Origin: CAYRVX01 sp964642165
GTDB taxonomy: Bacteria > Planctomycetota > Phycisphaerae > SM23-33
Direction of reading: 5' to 3'
NCBI GenBank assembly: GCA_964642165.1
Contig: CAZXOC010000129.1
Coordinates: 1 to 19,369 of the forward strand
DNA length: 19,369 nt
The notes under the pieces are model-generated. The model saw nothing but the letters and a program-made list of their open reading frames with translations. It searched no databases and was not told the origin of the DNA. The translations under genes and the position numbers were made by a program. Within the stretch, counting starts at the first letter, position 1. The number at the start of each line of letters is the position of its first letter. Shown here piece by piece: positions 13,307 to 19,369 of the stretch.

Positions 13307-15181
13307 CTACCGGCGGCGCCGCAGCAGGGCGACGGCGGCCGCTGCGAGCAGGCAGAGGCTCGCCGGTTCGGGCGCGGCCGCGGGGGCGGGCACGGCGTCG
13401 CCGCAACTGCGCTTGAGGGCGACGTAGTCCCGCGCGTCCACGACGCCATCGAAGCTGAGGTCGCCGTCGAACCATTCGGTTGCGGCCGAGCCGAAGCCGG
13501 CGCGCAGGGCGAGGAAGTCGTCGCGCCCGACGAGGCCGTCCAGGTTGCAGTCGCCGTCGAGCTGGTCGTGGAGCGTCACGCGAACGGCGTTGGCGTCCGG
13601 CTCACCGGGCACGTCCGCGTCGTAGTCGATGCCTGCGACGTAGGCCTCGCCAATCGTCCCGCCGAGGACGGCGAACTCGCCGGTCAGCTCGCCCGCGCAC
13701 GTCAGGAGGTCGTAGACCCCGCCGAAGCGGCTGTTCGGGTCGCCGGGCACGGCGCGCCAGTCGAGTGCGAGCGTCCCGGCCAGGTGCGCGTCGCCGCGGA
13801 CGGCGGCGCCGCTGGCCCGCGGGGGCGGCCCGACGCCCGGCCCGGTCAGCGGGACCCTCAGCGTGCCGTCCGCTCCGCAGCGGAGCGCCCCGTCGATGTC
13901 CGCCTCGGCGAGGACCAGCTCGCCGTGGCTTTCGATCTCTCCGCAGGCGGCGCGCCCGCCGTCGAGGGTCAGCGCGGACGTGGCGTTCCACAGCTTCACC
14001 GCGCCGCCGACGGCCAGCTCGCCGCCGCGGTGAACGGTCACACTGGCCGTGCCGTTGGCGTCCTCGTCGGCCGTGCCGCCGAGGTAGAGGCCCCCGCCCA
14101 CGCGCCAGCGCGACCCCTCGCCGTCGATCGTGACCCGCCCGTTGGCGTCCAGCCCGGGCACGTCCGCCATGCCGACGGCGGCGTCCATGTTGGCGTCCAC
14201 GACGCCGCCGGCCTCGACGGTCAGCACGCCGACGCCCTGCCCGCCAATCTGCACGGACGACGTGACGGATTCGTTCGGCTCGACCGTCACACGCGAGCCG
14301 GCGCCCGAGACGGTCAGGTGCCCGTAGGCCTCGATCCACATCCCCGTGCCGAGCTGGAGGGCGTTGGCCTCGACGACGGCGCCGTCGGACACCGTCGCCT
14401 CGCCCCAGCCGCCCACGCCCACGACGAGCCCGCCGGTCTCCCATCGCGAGCCGACTCCGGCGACGTCGACGCGGCCCTCGCCGATGGCCGCCACCAGCGT
14501 GCCTGCGGGCGTGATCAACTGCCCGCCGCCGGAGACCTCGATCTCGCCGCGGCCCCAGAAGCCCACGTTCAGCGCGCCGCAGCGCCAGGTCGAGGCGTTC
14601 CCGTCGTCGCCGCCGCGGATGACGACCCGCCCGACGCCGTCGAAGGACAGGCCCACGCCACACTGCTCGCCGTCGGCCTGCACGAACGCCCCGTCCAGGA
14701 TCTCCATCGAGCCGTTGGTGGCGTTGGGGTCGTCGACCACGCCGCCGCCCACGCCCATCTGCCCGGCGAAGTACACCGACGTGCCCGCCCCGCAGGCCGT
14801 CAGCACCCCCGCCCCGCCGGCTGCGCCGATCGCGCAGTCCTCGCCGCCCACCACCTGCCCCCCGGCGACGGACAGGGCGCCCCCGTCGATCGTCAGTGTC
14901 CCGTCCACCTCCAGCGTGCAGGGCGACGCCGCCCCGGCCGCGGCGATGCTCACCAGCCCGCCTTCGCCGATCGTCACCGCCCGGTCCGCGTGGGCGCTGC
15001 CGACGAGGAGCTGGAGCTGGTCGGTGGGGTCCGGCGGCCCGACGGGCAGCCAGTTGCCCGGGTCGTACCAGTTGGCGTCGACCGCGCCGGACCAGTCGCG
15101 CGACTCGGCGCTCGCGCCCGCCGCGAGCAGGATCAACGCCAGGACGGGAAGGCACCCGCGCAGGACATAGCCGGGGCGCAT
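13307..15181 (-). CDS. PEP-CTERM surface protein with T5SS/PEP-CTERM-type beta repeats and a dockerin
   Basis: The protein has 624 residues from ATG at 15181, with AAGGAG eight bases upstream. It opens with a signal peptide (LPVLALILLAAGASA), then DWSGAVDANWYDPGNWLP, a start typical of planctomycetal autotransporter-like proteins. The middle is rich in Gly/Val and holds at least four copies of a repeat of about 33 residues with the pattern GxGSxW..GG..VG..G.G..TV..GG.V, as in the PEP-CTERM/T5SS repeat family, predicting a beta-helix. Residues about 541-594 form a type I dockerin with two calcium loops (DCNLDG, DLSFDG). The C-terminus is PEP motif (APEPAS), a hydrophobic helix and RRRR, the exosortase sorting signal. 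Expected on the cell surface, with the dockerin either binding a cohesin or acting as a structural module. Neither exosortase nor cohesin is in the window. It has the best promoter in the window. Confidence 0.9.
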   Translation of the reverse strand: MRPGYVLRGCLPVLALILLAAGASAESRDWSGAVDANWYDPGNWLPVGPPDPTDQLQLLVGSAHADRAVTIGEGGLVSIAAAGAASPCTLEVDGTLTIDGGALSVAGGQVVGGEDCAIGAAGGAGVLTACGAGTSVYFAGQMGVGGGVVDDPNATNGSMEILDGAFVQADGEQCGVGLSFDGVGRVVIRGGDDGNASTWRCGALNVGFWGRGEIEVSGGGQLITPAGTLVAAIGEGRVDVAGVGSRWETGGLVVGVGGWGEATVSDGAVVEANALQLGTGMWIEAYGHLTVSGAGSRVTVEPNESVTSSVQIGGQGVGVLTVEAGGVVDANMDAAVGMADVPGLDANGRVTIDGEGSRWRVGGGLYLGGTADEDANGTASVTVHRGGELAVGGAVKLWNATSALTLDGGRAACGEIESHGELVLAEADIDGALRCGADGTLRVPLTGPGVGPPPRASGAAVRGDAHLAGTLALDWRAVPGDPNSRFGGVYDLLTCAGELTGEFAVLGGTIGEAYVAGIDYDADVPGEPDANAVRVTLHDQLDGDCNLDGLVGRDDFLALRAGFGSAATEWFDGDLSFDGVVDARDYVALKRSCGDAVPAPAAAPEPASLCLLAAAAVALLRRRR

Positions 15182-15278
15182 GCGTCGTTCTCCTTGATGC
15201 CTCGTGAGGCGTTCCTCCGCTTCGGGCGAGCGAGTCGCGAGAGCTTGCGGGCCTCAGGCGTAGCCGGCATCTGCCGTA

Positions 15279-15306
15279 AGTATATGTCATTCGCGGGACA
15301 TGTCAA
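15279..15306 (-). promoter_or_regulatory. Strong sigma-70-like promoter for the PEP-CTERM gene
   Basis: On the minus strand: perfect TTGACA (15306-15301), a 16-base spacer, then TATACT (15284-15279, five of six). The leader of about 90 bases carries GCCTCGTGAGGC (15199-15210), a small hairpin (stem GCCT/AGGC) just upstream of the ribosome binding site, which could modulate translation. Confidence 0.65.
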
Positions 15307-15377
15307 CCCAAAGCCCGGTGCGCCGAGCGGCTCGCCGCTGCCGCCGAGGGCGCCGTCGGGGCCGGGCGCCGTCCCGG

Positions 15378-15412
15378 GTGGCGCTAGCCACGCCGCGCGC
15401 GGCGGGTATAAT
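15378..15412 (+). promoter_or_regulatory. Promoter with operator-like dyad for the CGGC / URO-D / MFS cassette
   Basis: A perfect -10 box, TATAAT (15407-15412), lies 33 bases before the ATG at 15446. No -35 consensus is present at the right distance; instead GTGGC (15378-15382), loop GCTA, GCCAC (15387-15391) forms a dyad over the -35 position. A perfect -10 with a dyad in place of the -35 is the arrangement expected for a regulated, activator-dependent or repressed promoter. Inference only. Confidence 0.45.
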
Positions 15413-15445
15413 CCCCCCGGCGCCGCTTTGCATGGGAGGCATCAC

Positions 15446-15886
15446 ATGGTCGCCGACGAGTTCGACTACATCGCCGTCGTGCAGTGCCACATCGTCAAGC
15501 AGCGATGCAGCGGGTACCTGTGCGAGAAGGCCTTCCACGGCCGCACGGGCGGCTTCGCCGACCTGCCCGCCGACCGCCCCTACCGCATTGTGTACCTCGA
15601 CTGCGGCGGGTGCTGCGGCAAGGCCGTCCTGCGCAAGCTCAGCAACCTCACGCGCCAGGCGAAGAAGGACGGCCTGACGAAGGACCGCATCGTCGTGCAG
15701 CTCTCGTCCTGCATCACGAAGGACAACTACCACTCGCCGCCCTGCCCGCACCTGGACTACCTCCGCGCGCTGATCGCCCGGGCCGGGCTGCGCCTCCGCG
15801 AGGACACCGTCATCAGCCGCCTTGCCGAGCGGCGGCGCAGGGACGGCGTCTGGCAGGGGCGCGGCTCGGAGACCGACGCGGGCTGA
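15446..15886 (+). CDS. CGGC-domain protein (putative metal-binding)
   Basis: The protein has 146 residues from ATG at 15446 with GGGAGG upstream. It has the CGGC domain, a small Cys-rich family found mainly in anaerobes and thought to bind metal. The signature is C53-G-G-C56-C57-G-K after the strand RIVYLD. Further conserved-looking cysteines are C14, C21 and C26 (CHIVKQRCSGYLC) and, later, LSSC and PPCPH. No signal peptide or membrane segment is seen, so it is probably cytoplasmic. The biochemical role of the family is not established. It leads a plus-strand cassette, 45 bases ahead of the URO-D-family gene, which suggests a link with methyl or corrinoid/tetrapyrrole handling, but this is only context. 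Confidence 0.85.
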   Translation: MVADEFDYIAVVQCHIVKQRCSGYLCEKAFHGRTGGFADLPADRPYRIVYLDCGGCCGKAVLRKLSNLTRQAKKDGLTKDRIVVQLSSCITKDNYHSPPCPHLDYLRALIARAGLRLREDTVISRLAERRRRDGVWQGRGSETDAG

Positions 15887-15931
15887 CGGCGGGCCGTCCA
15901 CGTCGGCGGGGCGCGGCCCAGAGACAGAAGG

Positions 15932-17161
15932 ATGCAGATTACCTCGTCGGATCGCACGACGCTGCGCGACCTGGCCAAGCGGGTCGCCGGGATCGCCGCG
16001 CTGCCGGTCATGGCCGAGCGGCGCGAGATGTGGACGCGCCACAACGCCCTGCGGCGCGTCCGCCCGATGGTGCTGGTGTTCCCCGAGGGCGCCTGGCGCG
16101 AGCTGCTGCCGCGCGACGCCTGCCGGTGCGCCGGCGAGGACGCCCGCCGCATCGAGTGGCAGCTCCGCCGCCGTCTCTACCACCACGAGCACCTCCACGA
16201 CGACACGGTCATCGAGGCCGAGTGGTTCGTCGACGCCGTCATCCACTCCACCGGCTGGGGGCTCGAGCCCCGGTGGCACCCCAGCAGCGACGCGACCGGC
16301 GCGAAGGGCTTCGACCCGGTCATCCGCAGCCCCGGCGACGTGGACAAGCTCCGCCTGCCCGACTTCACCTACGACGCGGAGGCCACCGCCCGCCGCGAGG
16401 CGGCCATCCGCGAGCTGCTGGGCGACATCCTGACCGTCAAGCGCCGCGGCGTGCGCCACGTCTCGTTCCACCTGATGGCCCAGTACTGCAACCGCCGCGG
16501 GCTGGGCGAGGCAATGATGGACATGGCCGTCCGGCCGCAGATGGTCCACGACGCGCTGAGCACCTTCGCCGCGGGCGAGCGGAAGCGCCTGGAGTTCTAC
16601 GTCCGCCGCAACCTGCTGAGCCTCAACAACGACAGCACGTATCACAGCTCCGGCGGCAACGGCTACACCGACGACCTCCCGGCCGAGGGCTTCGACCCGG
16701 ACCGCGTGCGGCTCGCCGACATGTGGGGCTCGGCCGAGTCGCAGGAGATGGCCCAGGTCTCCCCCGAGATGCACGCCGAGTTCGCCCTGGCGTATGAGAA
16801 GCCGCTGCTGGAGCCGTTCGGCCTGACGGGCTACGGCTGCTGCGAGGACCTGACGCGGAAGCTGGACGACGTGCTGGCGATCGCGAACCTGCGCCGGGTG
16901 TCGATCTCGCCGTGGGCCGACGTGGAGGACTGCGCCGAGCGGCTCCAGGGGCGCTGCATCTTCTCGTGGAAGCCGCAGCCGGCCCACCTGTGCGGCGCGT
17001 TCGACCCGGGGCGGATCCGCGACTACCTCCGCCACGCGGTCGAGGCCACCACGGGCTGTGTCTTCGAGATGATCCTGAAGGACACGCACACGTGCGAGAA
17101 CCGCCCGGAGCGGTTCACGCGGTGGACGGACATCGCCCGCGAGCTGGCGGCGGAGGCCTGA
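15932..17161 (+). CDS. Uroporphyrinogen decarboxylase (URO-D)-superfamily protein, probable methyltransferase-type
   Basis: The protein has 409 residues from ATG at 15932. No well-spaced ribosome binding site is seen (AGAAGG abuts the ATG), so initiation may depend on coupling to the upstream gene. The family assignment rests on the overall TIM-barrel-like pattern and on the C-terminal region: YGCCEDLTRKLDDV (301-314), RVSISPWAD (322-330), IFSWKPQPAHL and ILKDTHTCENRPERF (381-395). URO-D-superfamily proteins of this kind in anaerobes, such as MtaA and MtbA, move methyl groups between corrinoid proteins and thiols using a zinc bound by His and Cys. C303/C304 and H386/C388 are candidate ligands here. 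It is too divergent to be taken as the heme-pathway HemE enzyme. The RACE protein at 5992-7833 would be a logical functional partner. Substrate unknown. Confidence 0.8.
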   Translation: MQITSSDRTTLRDLAKRVAGIAALPVMAERREMWTRHNALRRVRPMVLVFPEGAWRELLPRDACRCAGEDARRIEWQLRRRLYHHEHLHDDTVIEAEWFVDAVIHSTGWGLEPRWHPSSDATGAKGFDPVIRSPGDVDKLRLPDFTYDAEATARREAAIRELLGDILTVKRRGVRHVSFHLMAQYCNRRGLGEAMMDMAVRPQMVHDALSTFAAGERKRLEFYVRRNLLSLNNDSTYHSSGGNGYTDDLPAEGFDPDRVRLADMWGSAESQEMAQVSPEMHAEFALAYEKPLLEPFGLTGYGCCEDLTRKLDDVLAIANLRRVSISPWADVEDCAERLQGRCIFSWKPQPAHLCGAFDPGRIRDYLRHAVEATTGCVFEMILKDTHTCENRPERFTRWTDIARELAAEA

Positions 17162-17215
17162 GGCCCCGCCCCCGCCGGACCGGCACGCCGCCGCCGTGGC
17201 GCGAGGATCGACGCC

Positions 17216-18385
17216 GTGTCGCCCGCCGTCAACATCTCGGCCCTGACGTTCCTGGAGAGCTTCGCCGCCGTCCTCGTCCAGCGCGCGATCTACTTCTACA
17301 CGAAGGACCGCCTGGGCTTCTCCGACGCGGCGAACCTGTGGCTGGCCCTCATCGCCGGCGTGACGTACGTCGCCGGGGCGATGTCGAGCCATGCCGTCTC
17401 CCGTCGCGTCGGGGAGCGGCGCCTGCTGCTGGGGGTCCTGACCGTCCAGCTCCTGCTGACCGTGGTCCTGGCGGCCTGGCCGAGGCCGGCCGTGCTCTTC
17501 GCGGGCGTCGGCCTGCTCGGCGTCGTGCTGGGACTGAAGTGGCCGGTGGTGGAGTCGTACGCCTCGGCCGGGCTGCCCCCCGCGACGGCGGCCGGGGCCG
17601 TCGGACGCTTCAACTTCTGCTGGGCGTCGTCCATCCCGGTCTCGCTGGCCGTCGCGGGCCCGCTGATCGCCTGGCGGAGCTGGGCGCTGTTCGCCGTCGC
17701 GGGGGGCGTCAACGTGGTGTGCTTCGGGCTCCTCGCTCGCCTGCGCCCGCGCCCGGCGCACCTGCCGGCGGACCACCCCGAGCGCCCCGACCCGGCGCGC
17801 GTGGCGCGCCTGACGTGCCTCCAAACCGCCGCGCGGTGGATCATGCTGGCCAGCTACGCCGGCATGTGGATCCTCGGCGCGCTGATGCCCGGCGTCCTCG
17901 GCCGCCTGGGCTTCCGCGCGCGGACGGCCACGGCGCTCTGGGGGTTGACGGACGCGGCGCGGCTGGCGACCTTCGTCCTCCTGGGGCTCTGGACGGGCTG
18001 GCACGAGCGCCGGGGCGGACTCGTGCGCGCGATGATCCTGCTGCCGGCTGGGTTCGCCCTCATGCTCTTCGCCCCCAACCTGCCCGTCGTGCTGGCCGGG
18101 GAGCTGCTGTTCGGCTGGGCGGCGGGCGAGGCCTACTACGCCGCGCTGTACTACGCCATGGTCGCCCAGAACGCCTCCGTCGCCGCCGGCGGCGGGCACG
18201 AGAGCCTCATCGGCCTGGGCTTCGTGCTCGGGCCGCTCGCCGGCCTCGGCGGCGTCGCGCTGAAGCCGCTTCTGTCCGACGAGCGGCTCGGCGTCCTGGC
18301 GGCGGCCGGGGTGCTGATCCTGGCTTGCTCCCTCCAGGCGTCCCGGGCGCTGCTGCGAACCGAAGCGCGCTCGGATCGGGGCTGA
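17216..18385 (+). CDS. Major facilitator superfamily (MFS) transporter
   Basis: The protein has 389 residues from GTG at 17216, with GAGGA nine bases upstream. It has 11-12 hydrophobic segments spread over the whole length, with a cytoplasmic-loop-like polar stretch in the middle (LRPRPAHLPADHPERPDPAR, about 180-200) that divides two six-helix halves, as in MFS carriers. The loop after the second helix (SRRVGERRLL) resembles the MFS loop 2-3 motif. Inner membrane. It follows the URO-D gene by 54 bases and probably belongs to the same transcript, so it may import the substrate or export the product of that enzyme. No substrate can be read from the sequence. Confidence 0.85.
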   Translation: MSPAVNISALTFLESFAAVLVQRAIYFYTKDRLGFSDAANLWLALIAGVTYVAGAMSSHAVSRRVGERRLLLGVLTVQLLLTVVLAAWPRPAVLFAGVGLLGVVLGLKWPVVESYASAGLPPATAAGAVGRFNFCWASSIPVSLAVAGPLIAWRSWALFAVAGGVNVVCFGLLARLRPRPAHLPADHPERPDPARVARLTCLQTAARWIMLASYAGMWILGALMPGVLGRLGFRARTATALWGLTDAARLATFVLLGLWTGWHERRGGLVRAMILLPAGFALMLFAPNLPVVLAGELLFGWAAGEAYYAALYYAMVAQNASVAAGGGHESLIGLGFVLGPLAGLGGVALKPLLSDERLGVLAAAGVLILACSLQASRALLRTEARSDRG

Positions 18386-18408
18386 GCGGCGGGGGGAGGG
18401 CGCCGCTC
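18384..18408. terminator. Hairpin spanning both convergent stop codons, possible bidirectional terminator
   Basis: GAGCGGCG (18384-18391), a 9-base G-rich loop, CGCCGCTC (18401-18408): an 8-base perfect stem. It starts inside the TGA of the MFS gene and ends at the first base of the opposing gene's stop. No T-tract follows on either strand, so it is not a classic intrinsic terminator. Confidence 0.45.
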
Positions 18409-18980
18409 TACGGCTGCGGGCGGAGCAGCCTGGCGGAGAACCGTGCGACGGGGAAGGCCCGACCGGGCGACGTGCTGCGGGCGTCCAGGTCGCTGCGCAG
18501 GTAGACCCGCTCGGCGGGGATCCGGCAGACCTCCTGGAGCGTGTTGACCAGGTCGACCAGCTCGCCGAACTGCCCGGGCTGCGGCGCGCGGCGAGAGAAA
18601 TCGCCGATCAGGCAGACCCCGATGCTCTTGCGGCGCCAGTACCCGCCGACGTGTTGGCCGTCCTGCTGCCGTCGCCAGTTCGCCGTGGCGGTGACCTTCC
18701 CGCGGCCGCCGTCGGCGATCACGAGGAAGTGGCATTCGCGTGTGATCTCGGCCGTCGGACGCCCCGCGGCGTGGACGATCACGTTTCGCCATCGGCCGGG
18801 CTGGAGGGGGACGTCGGCCTCGTAGATGGCGTTGGCGGCCCCGGCCGGCGGGGGGCTGAGGACGGCCAGCGAGGCCGAGGGGCGGATCGGGTCGGTCTCC
18901 AGGATCATCAGCGCGAGGGACCCCATGGTCATGGCCACGAAGAGCGCCGTCAGGGTTTTGATCGTCCGTGATCCGGCCAT
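18408..18980 (-). CDS. Membrane-anchored PGRP/amidase-2-fold protein lacking one zinc ligand
   Basis: The protein has 190 residues from ATG at 18980; the ribosome binding site is weak. One N-terminal hydrophobic helix (about 8-28, LTALFVAMTMGSLALMIL) is probably a membrane anchor or uncleaved signal. Residues about 62-180 match the N-acetylmuramoyl-L-alanine amidase / peptidoglycan-recognition fold: WRNVIVHAA with H70, ECHFLVIADG with H84, HVGGYW, and SIGVCLIGDF (119-128). Amidases bind zinc with three residues, the last usually His in a HSD motif; here the motif is R162-S-D. The change His to Arg needs one base. It may therefore bind peptidoglycan without cutting, or use a different ligand. 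It converges on the MFS gene with 22 bases between the stop codons. Confidence 0.75.
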   Translation of the reverse strand: MAGSRTIKTLTALFVAMTMGSLALMILETDPIRPSASLAVLSPPPAGAANAIYEADVPLQPGRWRNVIVHAAGRPTAEITRECHFLVIADGGRGKVTATANWRRQQDGQHVGGYWRRKSIGVCLIGDFSRRAPQPGQFGELVDLVNTLQEVCRIPAERVYLRSDLDARSTSPGRAFPVARFSARLLRPQP

Positions 18981-19037
18981 TACAGACTTGTGCCCGCCCG
19001 GCTCGATCTGCCAGCACCATCGGAACGAAGCGCCCGT

Positions 19038-19066
19038 ACTCTAGGGAGGCTATCGGCACAGCACAA
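19038..19066 (-). promoter_or_regulatory. Possible promoter for the amidase-like gene
   Basis: On the minus strand: TTGTGC (19066-19061), a 17-base spacer, then TAGAGT (19043-19038). The leader would be about 50 bases. Spacing is ideal but the -35 match is weak. Confidence 0.35.
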
Positions 19067-19240
19067 GGAGTTTCGCGAGGATTTCGGGTGATCGCCGCGC
19101 TTTTTTCCCTCGCCGCACGCCCGCCGTGGGACCCGTCGGGTGCGGATCGGCTCCCCGAGCCGTCCTGGAATCCCCGATCACCGCACGCCCGGTGTCTTTG
19201 GCCAAGCTACCTGCAGGAATGCCTGAGCAGTTGCTTGAGA

Positions 19241-19369
19241 AAGTAGAGAGTAGAAAGGAGACCGCAGGAGAGCCGCCCGCCTCCGATCTCCGGCCTCTCT
19301 TGCCGTCCCTACTCTCTCCTCTCTCCTGCTCTCCTGCTCTACCTGCGTGCAGCCTCTGCTGCACGCAGC
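19241..19369. repeat. Polypurine / polypyrimidine inverted-repeat block ending in a strong hairpin
   Basis: A purine-rich arm (about 19241-19272) faces a pyrimidine-rich arm (about 19307-19340). Exact pairs are AGAGAGTAG/CTACTCTCT (19245-19253, 19309-19317) and GCAGGAGAG/CTCTCCTGC (19264-19272, 19321-19329). TCTCCTGC is tandemly repeated (19322-19329, 19330-19337). The window then ends with CTGCGTGCAGC, loop CTCT, GCTGCACGCAG (19343-19368), an 11-base perfect stem. It may be a dispersed intergenic repeat or the end of a mobile element. Confidence 0.55.

Larger units (their letters stand above)
18981..19369. other. Gene-free terminal region
   Basis: No convincing gene lies in these 389 bases. 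Besides the promoter at 19038-19066 and the repeat block at 19241-19369, the region holds a direct repeat CCGCACGCCCG (19113-19123 and 19181-19191) and inverted pairs GGTGATC/GATCACC (19087-19093, 19176-19182) and CCGCAC/GTGCGG (19113-19118, 19140-19145), which are nested. A T6 run lies near 19101. A structured RNA is possible but not supported further. Confidence 0.4.

Noticed and set aside
15932..17161. HemE (heme-pathway uroporphyrinogen decarboxylase)
   Set aside because: The N-terminal HemE signature is not seen, the sequence is divergent and Cys-rich near the end, and no heme genes adjoin; a methyltransferase-type URO-D protein fits better.
15287..18199. Long minus-strand open frame over the CGGC, URO-D and MFS genes
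   Set aside because: Shadow frame: the composition is biased, no domain is visible, and the plus-strand genes are conserved families with ribosome binding sites.
19050..19364. 104-codon minus-strand frame in the terminal region
   Set aside because: It overlaps the repeat block and the amidase-gene promoter, has no domain and no ribosome binding site.
1..19369. tRNA, rRNA, riboswitch or insertion sequence
   Set aside because: No cloverleaf, rRNA segment, known riboswitch core or transposase-like protein was recognised by eye on either strand; short structured RNAs could still be missed without a covariance search.

Overview
The window is GC-rich bacterial DNA with one run of 100 N (2905-3004), which looks like a scaffold gap in a draft or metagenome assembly. 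The mix of gene families points to Planctomycetota, most likely a Phycisphaerae-like anaerobe: a DUF1080 protein, a PEP-CTERM protein with a dockerin, an anaerobic sulfatase-maturase-type radical SAM enzyme, a RACE-type corrinoid activator, a URO-D-family methyltransferase, a CGGC protein and a long-form ADP-ribosylglycohydrolase. No rRNA marker is present, so this placement is inference.

Layout. Four genes lie on the minus strand in 78-5843: a secreted DUF1080/O-methyltransferase fusion; a rhomboid protease split by the gap; a radical SAM maturase with a SEC-C tail; and a secreted protein with an NTF2-like C-terminus. After a divergent junction, five genes run on the plus strand in 5992-13304: RACE activator, TldD, TldE, an APH-fold kinase-like protein and an ADP-ribosylglycohydrolase. 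A large surface protein (PEP-CTERM plus dockerin, 13307-15181, minus) converges on them with only 2 bases between the stop codons. A plus-strand cassette follows (CGGC protein, URO-D-family protein, MFS transporter, 15446-18385). A minus-strand, membrane-anchored PGRP/amidase-like protein (18408-18980) and a gene-free, repeat-rich end close the window.

How the genes may work together. TldD and TldE should form the known heterodimeric peptidase, but no precursor peptide is visible. Two unusual genes follow: a kinase-fold protein whose catalytic Asp is Ala, and an ADP-ribosylglycohydrolase with a 105-residue N-terminal extension. The RACE protein and the URO-D protein could belong to corrinoid-dependent methyl transfer, although they are 8 kb apart and no corrinoid protein is present. 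Several promoters resemble sigma-70 type (best: TTGACA-16-TATACT for the surface protein).

Strongest leads: the tldDE / kinase-like / ADP-ribosylglycohydrolase cluster, whose promoter -35 box is the last unit of a degenerate heptamer array; the exported methyltransferase fusion; the GACACAAT motif set in an AT-rich island; and the terminal inverted-repeat region. All calls come from reading the sequence; no database search was run.
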